A stretch of DNA of 64,000 nucleotides from Acidobacteria bacterium 13_1_20CM_3_53_8 (GTDB taxonomy: Bacteria > Acidobacteriota > Blastocatellia > Pyrinomonadales > Pyrinomonadaceae): contig MNJR01000047.1 in assembly GCA_001920415.1 (NCBI GenBank), forward strand, positions 62,001-126,000. The letters run 5' to 3'. Both the position numbers and the translations under genes were made by a program. Shown one piece after another: positions 35,355-43,514 of the stretch (positions are counted from its first letter, which is position 1; every line of letters starts with the position of its first letter). The notes below the pieces were generated by a model that was not told the origin of the DNA, did no database searches, and saw only the letters and a program-made list of their open reading frames with translations.

Positions 35355-35420
35355 GAGCATGAAGCCTTGATGAAACACCGCCTCGCTTGAGAAGAGGCAT
35401 TTCATCAGGGCTTCATGCTT
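35355..35420 (+). terminator. Long hairpin after the peptidoglycan hydrolase gene
   Basis: GAGCATGAAGCCTTGATGAA, then GCCTC, pair with GAGGC, then TTTCATCAGGGCTTCATGCT, giving about 25 paired bases with a loop of 9. No T-run follows, so it may be a repeat element as well as a terminator. Confidence 0.65.
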
Positions 35421-35472
35421 GCGCTCTCCCTAGATTGTTCGCTCTAAGATCATGTTGAGCTACGGGAGACAG

Positions 35473-35612
35473 GTCAGTACCGCCTGTGGTAGCGGGCGGG
35501 GGACAGAGGGATGAAGGATGAGGGATGAGGGATGAATAAGAAGGAGTAGTTGTGTCAACATGCAATTGACCTTATCTTACTCATCCCTCATCCCTCCGCC
35601 CTCATCCCTTCA
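35473..35612. repeat. Lone GTCAGTACCGCC arm and GGATGAG-word inverted repeat
   Basis: 35473-35500 is one arm of the GTCAGTACCGCCTGCGGTAG element with one mismatch and no second arm. Directly after, GGATGAAGGATGAGGGATGA words (about 35509-35535) face TCATCCCTCATCCCTCCGCC and CTCATCCCT (35580-35609). The right arm ends just before the cyclase-like gene. Confidence 0.85.
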
Positions 35613-35617
35613 ATCTG

Positions 35618-36130
35618 ATGGACATGTCAGGCTTTTCAAGGCTCACGATCAAGCACGGCCTCATACATTTTCTGGCAATGATTCATCGCATGCACCAGAT
35701 TGCGCTGCCTACGGTCGAAGAGCATGTAGGCGAAGTCATCAAATGGGAGGCCGATAACGTCTTCGCTCTGTTTCCAGAAGTTGAGCAGGCTGTTGACGCC
35801 GCGATTGACATACTGAAACGTTTCTCTGCCGCGAACACAATGCTTCCAGAAGAGATGGACCTTTATGGAAAATTCGGCATTGGCTACGGCGAAACTTTAA
35901 TCGTGGAGCGCGAAGACCTGTACGGCTCTGAGGTCAACATTGCTTCAAAGCTCGGCGAAGATTTGGCAAAGGCCGGAGAGGTTTTACTGACCGAAGCAGC
36001 CTTCGCCAGAGTTGATCGAAAGGCGCGCTCCTTTAAGAAGGAGAAGAAATCAATCTCAGGCTTGAGCCTGATTGTTCATAAAGTCCTGCAAGACGAACAG
36101 CCACAAAAAAGATCGCGGAAGAAAAGATGA
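35618..36130 (+). CDS. Class III adenylate/guanylate cyclase-like domain, probably N-terminally truncated
   Basis: 170 residues. MDMSGFSRLT carries the first metal-site Asp at position 2, whereas intact cyclase domains have a beta strand of 6-10 residues before it. Later blocks fit the fold: VEEHVGEVIKWEADNVFALF (second metal region; intact ones read GDxxxAxF) and the GIGYGETL...DLYGSEVNIASKLGEDLAKAGEVLLTEAAF substrate/C-terminal part. The ATG directly follows the repeat arm, and upstream codons encode repeat words, so the element seems to have displaced the true N-terminus. Catalysis is uncertain. Overlaps the nnrD start (ATGA). Confidence 0.7.
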   Translation: MDMSGFSRLTIKHGLIHFLAMIHRMHQIALPTVEEHVGEVIKWEADNVFALFPEVEQAVDAAIDILKRFSAANTMLPEEMDLYGKFGIGYGETLIVEREDLYGSEVNIASKLGEDLAKAGEVLLTEAAFARVDRKARSFKKEKKSISGLSLIVHKVLQDEQPQKRSRKKR

Positions 36131-37089
36131 AGCCGCAGAAACGAAAATTCTCGTCGCCCAAATCAAACGAAAAAAGAAACGCCTCGTCGCCGAAAGAGAT
36201 CACTCCCGGTCTTCTTAAGAAATGGCCTCTGCCGCAGCCCGATGAGGAGAGCGACAAAGAGGAGCGTGGCCGTGTGCTCATCTTAGGCGGGTCTACTGAA
36301 ATGCCCGGCGCTGTTATCTTAGCCGCAGTTGCAGCGCTAAGAGCAGGCGCAGGGAAACTTCGCATAGCAACCTGCTCAAGCATTGCGCGCTCAATCGCTG
36401 TAGCCGTGCCCGAATCGCGTGTCATCGCTCTGGAAGAAACAGAAGAGGGATGCGTTTCGCCTTCAGCCGCAAAGATGGTTGCCGATAGCGCTAATAGAGT
36501 TCAGGCGTTGCTATTTGGGCCAGGGATGATAGGCGGAGAAGATTTGATAAATCTCGCGTTGCGTGTGTTGAAAGGGCTTCACGAGCCAACGCTTGTTTTA
36601 GATGCGGACGCGCTCGCGTGTCTCAGGAAAAGACCGGCATGCTTGCACAGGCTGAAGATGAAAGCGGTGCTCACGCCTAATGCGGAGGAGATGGCTGAGA
36701 TGTTGGGTCTGAAGAAGAAAGAGATAACAGGCGGCGCAGCATCAATCACACGACGAGCCGCACATGAGTTCAGAGCTATTGTTGCTCTCAAAGGCGCAGA
36801 AACTTTCGTTGCATCTCCTGCGGGCGAGGTTTTCGTCAACCACACTAGAAACGTCGGCCTAGCAACTTCAGGCTCAGGCGACGTACTCTCTGGCATCATC
36901 GCAGGTCTTGCAGCGCGAGGAGCAACGCCTCTTCAAGCAGCAATCTGGGGCGTTCATCTTCACGCACGAGCCGGAGACGCGCTTGCTCGTCGCGTCGGCC
37001 CCCTTGGGTTTCTCGCCCGTGAGATTTTAGCGGAAATTCCTGCCCTCATGGCATCACTGAACACAAGGCAAAGGAAAGGCAAAAGGTAA
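36127..37089 (+). CDS. nnrD: ADP/ATP-dependent NAD(P)H-hydrate dehydratase
   Basis: 320 residues. Repairs hydrated NADH/NADPH. The ribokinase-like core shows LILGGSTEMPGAVILAAVAALRAGAG, LFGPGMIGGE, VLDADALACL, VLTPNAEEMAEMLG and the diagnostic NVGLATSGSGDVLSGIIAGL with its catalytic Asp. The NnrE epimerase domain fused in many bacteria is absent. The first 35 residues are a lysine-rich extension. The last residues (RQRKGKR) and TAA are written by the GTAAAAG-word repeat. Confidence 0.92.
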   Translation: MKPQKRKFSSPKSNEKRNASSPKEITPGLLKKWPLPQPDEESDKEERGRVLILGGSTEMPGAVILAAVAALRAGAGKLRIATCSSIARSIAVAVPESRVIALEETEEGCVSPSAAKMVADSANRVQALLFGPGMIGGEDLINLALRVLKGLHEPTLVLDADALACLRKRPACLHRLKMKAVLTPNAEEMAEMLGLKKKEITGGAASITRRAAHEFRAIVALKGAETFVASPAGEVFVNHTRNVGLATSGSGDVLSGIIAGLAARGATPLQAAIWGVHLHARAGDALARRVGPLGFLAREILAEIPALMASLNTRQRKGKR

Positions 37090-37190
37090 AAGTAAAAAGG
37101 CAAAAGTTAGGCGGAAGCCAACTTTTTGATTAAAATGCTTTTCGCCTTATCCCTTTTGCCTTTTACCTTTTTACTTTTACCTTTTCTTTC
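37075..37190. repeat. Word-type inverted repeat, GTAAAAG family, copy 3
   Basis: GGCAAAAGGTAAAAGTAAAA words on the left mirror CCTTTTGCCTTTTACCTTTT and further words on the right, around AGGCGGAAGCCAACTTTTTG. Placed between convergent genes, it could terminate both. Confidence 0.85.
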
Positions 37191-37197
37191 GCACTGG

Positions 37198-38523
37198 CTA
37201 GACTTCTTGCGCAACGACGTTCGCAGTCTCGGCGGGCGCTGGTTGTCCGCTCGTGCTGAACAGGTATTTGAAGAGTAAAGAATTTGCTAGAACATTTTTG
37301 ATGCCTTCGATTCGTCCTTCCAACTCTTTCGCCTGCTCTGCTGAATATTCTTTGTGCAGCGCATGCTTGATCTCATCTTCGCTCATTCCTACTAGCATGC
37401 ACTGGAATACGAACAGGTGCAGGTCATCGAAGTCGGCCATGCCCAGAAGATTCGGTTCAGTCGAGCCGTAAACTCTGGTCGTCGTCAATTCGTCAACCCA
37501 GTCCGTCACAACCTCCGCAGGCTCTCTCTCAGGGTAGCGTGATTTAACCAGTTCGAGAATCTTCTCCCTGTCGGGAACGTTCAAGAGCAGAGCTAAGAAG
37601 AAGCGGTGATCGCTATCCGTGATGGTCGCGCGACGCTTGACTATGTTGGTTAGGCGTCGCATCTCATCGAAGACTGGCGGCAGAAAATCCACAAGCGCTC
37701 CGTGCCTGAGCCGTGCTGTCTGCATCAGCGCGTCAAAGCGTTTCATGATCGAGGATGCGTTGAACAGGCTAGCAAGATCGTTTTCGGAAAAGTAGGTGAA
37801 TGCCGTTTGAAGGACGTAAAAGGCTGTCTGAAAATCCGAGTGGCTTAAAAGGTCTGCTACGAACGAATCGGCCTCCGCGTGCTTCATTTGCAGCAGTAGC
37901 GATGTGGTTTGAAGTCGCCTGATAGTCTGCGGCTCTTTGTAAAAGGGGTCGTGCGCAATGTGCGGTTTGAGGTAACTGTACTGAGGCTGGTTCTTCGGCA
38001 GCCCGTAGGTTCTGATCGTAATAGTGGCCGATGGTCTCTCAAGATGAAAAAGCGCGTGTATGTATTGATTGCCCGGAAGGATTTGCTGTGTGTCCCCTTC
38101 GCGCAACAGCTTTACGCCTTTGAGCGCCGTGTTTCCGACAAGAAAGCGCGAGTTGATCTCTTCGATAAGCTCAAACGCATAATGACTGTGAATGCTTGAT
38201 CCGGCCAGAACCTGAAACGCGCCGCAGAAGCTGTGCTGGTGAATCTCCGTTGTTCCGTCCAGCCAGAAGTAAACGTCAATATAAAACCTGGAGCCGTTGT
38301 ACAGAGTAATCGGAGGATTGCCGAACTTCGCATCAATGTCCTGCTGAAGAGGCAACTGCGTCGCAGCTTGCGTCCAGCGTACTATCTCCCAAGGGTCAAC
38401 ACGATTGAGCAAATCCGCTTCCATGAGCGCTTGCTGAGCAATTGAAGAAAAAACTTCTTCATCGTAATTCTTATTCTTCCATCGCTCCTCTATGAGCGCG
38501 CCCAACTCTTCGAAAACTTTCAT
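37198..38523 (-). CDS. Uncharacterised protein with cupin-like segment
   Basis: 441 residues, cytoplasmic, no signal or membrane segment. I do not recognise the family. Residues 80-170 look like a cupin-type barrel: FYIDVYFWLDGTTEIHQHSF gives His95 and His97, and GSSIHSHYAFE gives His112 and His114, a possible metal site. The rest (200-430) is helical with acidic stretches (SEDEIKHALHKEYSAEQAKE). Start ATG at 38521-38523. It is followed by a DUF4328 gene on the same strand, but a 110-base gap argues against tight coupling. Function unknown. Confidence 0.75.
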   Translation of the reverse strand: MKVFEELGALIEERWKNKNYDEEVFSSIAQQALMEADLLNRVDPWEIVRWTQAATQLPLQQDIDAKFGNPPITLYNGSRFYIDVYFWLDGTTEIHQHSFCGAFQVLAGSSIHSHYAFELIEEINSRFLVGNTALKGVKLLREGDTQQILPGNQYIHALFHLERPSATITIRTYGLPKNQPQYSYLKPHIAHDPFYKEPQTIRRLQTTSLLLQMKHAEADSFVADLLSHSDFQTAFYVLQTAFTYFSENDLASLFNASSIMKRFDALMQTARLRHGALVDFLPPVFDEMRRLTNIVKRRATITDSDHRFFLALLLNVPDREKILELVKSRYPEREPAEVVTDWVDELTTTRVYGSTEPNLLGMADFDDLHLFVFQCMLVGMSEDEIKHALHKEYSAEQAKELEGRIEGIKNVLANSLLFKYLFSTSGQPAPAETANVVAQEV

Positions 38524-38634
38524 GGTGTCACCTTTGAAATCAGGTCACAGGCTTTAAGAGCGCGCCTGCGACCGACATGACCAACGTTCTTCTTGAGAAG
38601 AAGGCAGTTGAAATAATCCGAATCGCCCTCGCTC

Positions 38635-39357
38635 TTAATACTGCGTTGCAAATATTGGCGGAGGCGGAGGCGGAACGTTAACAATCTGCTGCTTGCTTCT
38701 CTCTTCCTGCCGCTTGTAGATGCCATATACGACCATGATGGCAAGCGCTCCCGCAGCGATTCTGAATGTGCTGGCAAAGAGATCAACCTTAAGAGAGAGG
38801 AAAACCGTATCAGGCGACTTCGATTCAGATAGACCGCCCGCCGCTCGCAGCAGAACGTTTGAGATGATCCAAATAAACCACCACCAAGTTACTAAAGAAG
38901 TCGAACTACTCTGTTGCCATGCTTCGCCAGTGCCCACATCGGGCGCGCTCTTGACCCACACCTCTTTAACGACCTTGTAAGGCATATAAATGTTTAGGAA
39001 GGGAATGAAGAACCATCCAACAGCCCACCCCGGCGTAAACTCTATGTTACGAGCGCCGAGGGAGCGCAAATTCTTATTCACCCTGTGTAGCCATATTGAA
39101 AAGAGTATGATCGTAATGAGAAGAACGAGAAGTTCCAGCAGAGCCGTCAATCCTCTCAACACGTTCGGCCATGCCTCGCCTCCTTCAAGGGAAGCTATAT
39201 CTGCTGTAACAGAGTTCGGAAGAATTACAAGCTGATAAGCATCTAACAGCAGCGTGAGCAGATAAAGACCTACGCTCAACGCCAGAAACACTATGACCAA
39301 CTGTGTTCGAGTTCGCGCTGAGACATATTGTGAGAACTGGCTTTCGGCGTAGCTCAA
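38635..39357 (-). CDS. DUF4328-like membrane protein
   Basis: 240 residues with about six hydrophobic helices. Blocks ILFSIWLHRVNKNLRSLGAR, FTPGWAVGWFFIPFLNIYMP and YKVVKEVWVKSAPD match the DUF4328 family. The C-terminus is proline-rich (NVPPPPPPIFATQY). Function of the family is unknown. Located next to the remnant of the preA 3' end. Confidence 0.8.
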   Translation of the reverse strand: MSYAESQFSQYVSARTRTQLVIVFLALSVGLYLLTLLLDAYQLVILPNSVTADIASLEGGEAWPNVLRGLTALLELLVLLITIILFSIWLHRVNKNLRSLGARNIEFTPGWAVGWFFIPFLNIYMPYKVVKEVWVKSAPDVGTGEAWQQSSSTSLVTWWWFIWIISNVLLRAAGGLSESKSPDTVFLSLKVDLFASTFRIAAGALAIMVVYGIYKRQEERSKQQIVNVPPPPPPIFATQY

Positions 39358-39374
39358 ATCTTAATTCTCCTGAT

Positions 39375-39470
39375 TCAGTCGCCAGTCATTGTTTCCGGTT
39401 GGCGACTCGTCATCTCGCGCCATGTGAGCGGCTGGCTGCCGTCGTCAACGCGAACCATTGAGATGCAACC
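39375..39470 (-). pseudogene. Second, diverged copy of the preA 3' end
   Basis: On the minus strand this stretch encodes GCISMVRVDDGSQPLTWREM followed by TSRQPETMTGD and a stop. It matches the last 31 codons of preA (42227 onward) with one amino-acid change (Val for Leu) but many third-base differences. No start or upstream part exists. The two copies are direct repeats flanking the STAND-TPR module, so this is a boundary scar of an insertion or exchange rather than a gene. Confidence 0.85.
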
Positions 39471-39504
39471 TAGAGAAGGGAAAGCATCAGAAATCCCCAT
39501 ATAT

Positions 39505-41733
39505 TTACGATGCTCTGTTAGCCTCTAGATTATTCAAATCAAGGCGCACTATCTCTGCATAAGGCGAACGAAGTTTCTCGAAGATACTCAAGGCTTCACG
39601 AAACATTCGCGCCGCTTCTGCTATGTCGCCTTCATCCACTGCAAGTCTCCCTAATTGGCTCAAGGTAATCGCAATGCCATTCTGATCACCAAGTCTTTTT
39701 TTAATTTCTAGACTCTCACTGTAGAGCCGTCGTGCCTCTTCTGACTTTCCATGAGCCTGTGCCAAGCCACCTAATTCGTGCAAAGCGGTAGCAATGCTAC
39801 TTTGATTACCAAGCATCTTTGCGATTTCTAAGCTCTCGTTGTAGAGCCGTCGTGCCTCTTCTAGCTCTTCCTGTGCTTGTGCGAGCCTTCCTAACTCATG
39901 CAGAGTAATCGCAATGCCATTCTGATCGCCAAGTCTTTTTTTAATTTCTAGACTCTCACTGTAGAGCCGTCGTGCCTCTTCTAGCTCTCCTTGATCTTGG
40001 GCGATCGCCGCAAGGTTATGTAAGGTGTTAGCAATGCCCCTCTGGCTACTAAGCTTCTTATTGATCTCCAAACTCTCGTTGTAGAGTTGCCGAGCCTCTT
40101 CTAGCTCTCCTTGATCTTGGGCAAGTCTCCCTAACTGATGCAAGTTGGCGGCGATACCACTCCGATTAGCAAGCTCTTTTGTGATCTCCAAGCTCTCGCT
40201 GTAGAGTCGTCGCGCCTCTTCTAGCTCTCCACGAAGTTGATATGTTATTGCCAGATTATGCGCAAAACGCGCGATCTGATTCTCGGCTGATAAATTGCGC
40301 GCAACATTCAACGCCTGCTTGCCTCTTCGTATCGCTTCATCCCAGTACCCACGCACCATCAATAAGCCGTTCACTCCGTCACAATTGATAGCATCCATCA
40401 ACTGTATTACACTCATCCAGTCCCGCAACTCGAACGCTATATCCATCGCATTTAGCAGGTTATCTTTCTCCGTCTCCAACGCATCCCAATCTTCCGGCGT
40501 CGGCTGCGTGTGGGCTTCAGCATAATTGAGAAAGTAGGATACCAATCGCTGACGGTACTCGTCAGCGTGCTCATCCTTCATCAAACGCACCTTCGCCAAC
40601 TCACGTATCAAGCCTTGAATGATTAATCGTTCGCCGCCGTCAGTTGTATTCACTAGACGCAGAGCCGCCATTCGCTTAACCGCTTCGTTCAAGCGTTTCT
40701 CATCGCTGCCGAATCCCGCTACCTCTGCGAGCGCGAGGCGTGATGCGCTTGGCACAAAGAGCGAGAGAGCAAGCAAGGCTGCACGCCCGTCATCGGTTAA
40801 TTGTGATAAATCGAAGGAACGATCAAAGACGCGCTGCGCTGCATCGCCCGCACCGTGCGCCAGATCATCTAGCACATCATCTAGGCTCATCGCCAAGTCA
40901 ACCTGGGCTACTATCCATTGCATGACCAGAGGGTTCGCTGCGGCTGTCTGAATGATGCGCTCGCGCATAGACGGAGTAAAGACTTGCGGGTCAGGTGACT
41001 GTTGAATCAGGCGCTCCAAGAATTCTCGCGCCTCTTCCGGCGACATGGCATCTATCAGGATGTTGTATGCGCCCTCAACTCTCTGCCGCGTTGTGATGAG
41101 CGCAGGGTGCGGGGACTTTTGCCCTAAAAACTCCGCGCAGCGTTTCCCCTCATCGTTGGATATGGTCTCAAAGTTATCCAGCACGACGAGCGTTGGCGCG
41201 GAAGAAATTAATGCTTGTACTTCTGCTGTCTTCGGCTCAATGGCTAACCTGAGCGCATCGTCGTGATTCAACTGCCGTGCAATCTCATCAAGGAAGGTGG
41301 AAAAAGTGAAGTCCGCGCGCCCATCTGCGCTCACCCAGACAATACGTTGCTTGTAAGATTCACTTAAGGCACGAGCTGCTTCAGCCGCTAGCGTAGTCTT
41401 CCCTATGCCGCCAGGCCCCCATAGCGATAGTAACTGATTCTTGCCGGGGGCAAGTTCCTCTTTTAATAACTCAACAATATCGTGTCCATCTTTATCTCGT
41501 CTCGCAACAAAACCTATGACAGGAGGTCTAGGGATAAGTGGAATAGGGGAAAGGGAATCTGCGTCTGATGGTTTAGACACTAAAATCTTTTCAGGTACGC
41601 TAGGTGGTTGGGGTTGAGGAAGGGAAGTACCCGCGGTAGGTGCGCGGGGTGACAGTAAACGGATTAAAAGCCAAAGCACTAAACTAGTGGCTGCGCCAGC
41701 TAGGACCGTAATTAAAATAGAAGTGAATTCCAT
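39505..41733 (-). CDS. Membrane-anchored STAND (NB-ARC) ATPase with TPR sensor
   Basis: 742 residues from ATG 41733 (a TTG at 41742 overlaps the upstream stop). Residues about 3-28 form a membrane helix (SILITVLAGAATSLVLWLLI). A proline-rich linker follows. The NB-ARC ATPase has Walker A SLWGPGGIGKTTLA, Walker B TLVVLDNFE and sensor ALITTRQR. After a winged-helix region, six 40-residue TPRs of the EEARRLYSESLEIKKRLGDQ type fill about 480-720. STAND proteins oligomerise on ligand sensing and switch an effector; here no cytosolic effector domain is fused, so the coupled four-helix membrane protein may be the output. AT-richer than its surroundings, suggesting transfer. Confidence 0.88.
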   Translation of the reverse strand: MEFTSILITVLAGAATSLVLWLLIRLLSPRAPTAGTSLPQPQPPSVPEKILVSKPSDADSLSPIPLIPRPPVIGFVARRDKDGHDIVELLKEELAPGKNQLLSLWGPGGIGKTTLAAEAARALSESYKQRIVWVSADGRADFTFSTFLDEIARQLNHDDALRLAIEPKTAEVQALISSAPTLVVLDNFETISNDEGKRCAEFLGQKSPHPALITTRQRVEGAYNILIDAMSPEEAREFLERLIQQSPDPQVFTPSMRERIIQTAAANPLVMQWIVAQVDLAMSLDDVLDDLAHGAGDAAQRVFDRSFDLSQLTDDGRAALLALSLFVPSASRLALAEVAGFGSDEKRLNEAVKRMAALRLVNTTDGGERLIIQGLIRELAKVRLMKDEHADEYRQRLVSYFLNYAEAHTQPTPEDWDALETEKDNLLNAMDIAFELRDWMSVIQLMDAINCDGVNGLLMVRGYWDEAIRRGKQALNVARNLSAENQIARFAHNLAITYQLRGELEEARRLYSESLEITKELANRSGIAANLHQLGRLAQDQGELEEARQLYNESLEINKKLSSQRGIANTLHNLAAIAQDQGELEEARRLYSESLEIKKRLGDQNGIAITLHELGRLAQAQEELEEARRLYNESLEIAKMLGNQSSIATALHELGGLAQAHGKSEEARRLYSESLEIKKRLGDQNGIAITLSQLGRLAVDEGDIAEAARMFREALSIFEKLRSPYAEIVRLDLNNLEANRAS

Positions 41734-41738
41734 CGTCG

Positions 41739-42161
41739 TCAATGACTATCGGATGACATCAAATTATAGAATAATCTTGAACCAGTAAGTAACGTCGCTA
41801 AACCGATACCAAATGCAAGAGAAGAACTTAATCCTTTCCCAATGGAATTTGATTTGGAGATTAAAACAAGAGTGAGAAGCCAACATACGCCGAAGGCAAT
41901 CGCAAGGATAAACATTATAGCTAAATCTTTAGGATGGCGGGCTGAAATTCTTGCGTCATTCACCGAAGTTATAGACAGTAATCGTAATCTGTCAATGAGC
42001 AGTGTTAGGAAACTTGCAACAGTGGCAAGCGCCAAATCGGCTCCAACATCTCCTACATCTATATTCAGTCCGAACCTGAGAAGCGTATCCGCTAGTAGTA
42101 ACAGGACCGGGAATAGGAATGTGATTATAAATTCTAATCTGTTGCGGAGAGTGGGCAACAT
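41739..42161 (-). CDS. Four-helix membrane protein coupled to the STAND-TPR gene
   Basis: 140 residues with hydrophobic segments near 10-30, 42-58, 80-100 and 110-130. No motif that I recognise. Its stop lies within a few bases of the STAND start, so the two are one transcription unit. Possible roles: membrane partner, pore-type effector or anchor for the ATPase; all inferred from coupling. Confidence 0.65.
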   Translation of the reverse strand: MLPTLRNRLEFIITFLFPVLLLLADTLLRFGLNIDVGDVGADLALATVASFLTLLIDRLRLLSITSVNDARISARHPKDLAIMFILAIAFGVCWLLTLVLISKSNSIGKGLSSSLAFGIGLATLLTGSRLFYNLMSSDSH

Positions 42162-42226
42162 CTGCTTAATTCATAAATGTAATTCTAACATATTGAGAAT
42201 GCTGATGGATCAGGTACGAGTCAAAC

Positions 42227-43495
42227 TTAATCGCCGGTCATCGTTTCCGGTTGGCGGCTCGTCATCTCGCGCCATGTGAGTGGCTGGCTGCCGTCGTCCA
42301 ATCTCACCATAGAGATGCAGCCCGGCGAGGGGCAGACCAGATAACATAGATTGCAGCCGACGCATTCTTGCTCATCAACAACCGGCCAGCGCTTGCCGTT
42401 GATCTCTACAAGCGGGACGCATTGATGCGCGCCGTCTTCGCAGGCTATGTGGCAGAGATTGCATTGAATGCAGAGGCTATGGTCAATGCGCGCGACAGTT
42501 TTGTAGTGAAGGTCCAGGTTGCCCCAATCGGTCACGCGCCGCGTGCTCATGCCTATAATGTCGCCGACGCTGGCAAAGCCTTTCTCATCCAGATAATTTG
42601 AAAGCCCATCAATCATGTCCTCTACTATGCGGTAGCCGTAATGCATGACTGCTGTGCAGACTTGAACAGTTGTCGCTCCGAGCAGAAGGAATTCCGCCGC
42701 ATCGCGCCACGTTGAGATTCCGCCAATGCCGCTGATAGGTATGTTCACTTCCGGGTCGCGCGCGAGTTCCGAGACCATGTTGAGCGCGATGGGTTTCACA
42801 GCCGGGCCGCAATAGCCGCCGTGCGCGGCCATGCCGTTCACGTTCGGATGCGGAATCATCGTTTCAAGATCAACTCCCATCATAGAGTTAATCGTGTTGA
42901 TGAGCGAGAGCGCGTCCGCTCCACCTTTAACTGCCGCACGTCCAGGCGGGAGTATGCTCGTCACGTTCGGCGTCAGTTTCACTATGACGGGAAGTTTTGT
43001 AGCCTCTTTCACCCATTCCGTGACCATGCAGGTGTAATCTGGCACTTGACCCATCGCCGCACCCATGCCGCGCTCACTCATGCCGTGCGGGCAGCCGAAG
43101 TTCAATTCAACGCCGTCCGCGCCCGTGTCTTCGACCTTCTTGGCAATCTCGTGCCACGCCTCGCGTTTCGATTCGACCATGAGCGAAATGATAAGCGCGT
43201 TCTTCGGATACTTTCGCTTGCACTCGCGTATCTCTCTGAGATTAACGTCGAGCGGGCGGTCTGTGATGAGTTCTATGTTATTCAAGCCCATCATGCGCTG
43301 CGGCCCCATGTCAATAGAGGCCAGCCGCGAGCAGACGTTCACAATCGGCTCGCCTAAAGTTTTCCAGACAGCGCCGCCCCAGCCCGCGTCGAATGCGCGC
43401 TCAACCATAGAACCCATGTTCGTAGGAGGCGCGCTCGCAAGCCAAAATGGATTTGGTGATTTGATGCCAGCGAAATTAACACTCAAGTCTGCCAT
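42227..43495 (-). CDS. preA: NAD-dependent dihydropyrimidine dehydrogenase subunit PreA
   Basis: 422 residues from ATG 43495 with GGGAG upstream; the in-frame extension to 43570 overlaps preT and is rejected. Reduces uracil/thymine to dihydropyrimidines. The N-terminal FMN barrel resembles dihydroorotate dehydrogenase (NPFWLASAPPTNMG, LNFGCPHGMSERGMGAAMGQ, KLTPNVT). The C-terminal ferredoxin domain has two 4Fe-4S motifs, CIQCNLCHIAC and CVGCNLCYLVCP. Partner PreT is 19 bases upstream. Its last 31 codons are repeated at 39375-39470. Confidence 0.95.
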   Translation of the reverse strand: MADLSVNFAGIKSPNPFWLASAPPTNMGSMVERAFDAGWGGAVWKTLGEPIVNVCSRLASIDMGPQRMMGLNNIELITDRPLDVNLREIRECKRKYPKNALIISLMVESKREAWHEIAKKVEDTGADGVELNFGCPHGMSERGMGAAMGQVPDYTCMVTEWVKEATKLPVIVKLTPNVTSILPPGRAAVKGGADALSLINTINSMMGVDLETMIPHPNVNGMAAHGGYCGPAVKPIALNMVSELARDPEVNIPISGIGGISTWRDAAEFLLLGATTVQVCTAVMHYGYRIVEDMIDGLSNYLDEKGFASVGDIIGMSTRRVTDWGNLDLHYKTVARIDHSLCIQCNLCHIACEDGAHQCVPLVEINGKRWPVVDEQECVGCNLCYLVCPSPGCISMVRLDDGSQPLTWREMTSRQPETMTGD

Positions 43496-43514
43496 TATCT
43501 CGCTCCCTATTTGC

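Noticed and set aside
39640-40220. Regular 120-base direct repeats resembling an array
   Set aside because: They are in-frame TPR-coding units of the STAND gene, too long and without spacers, so not CRISPR.
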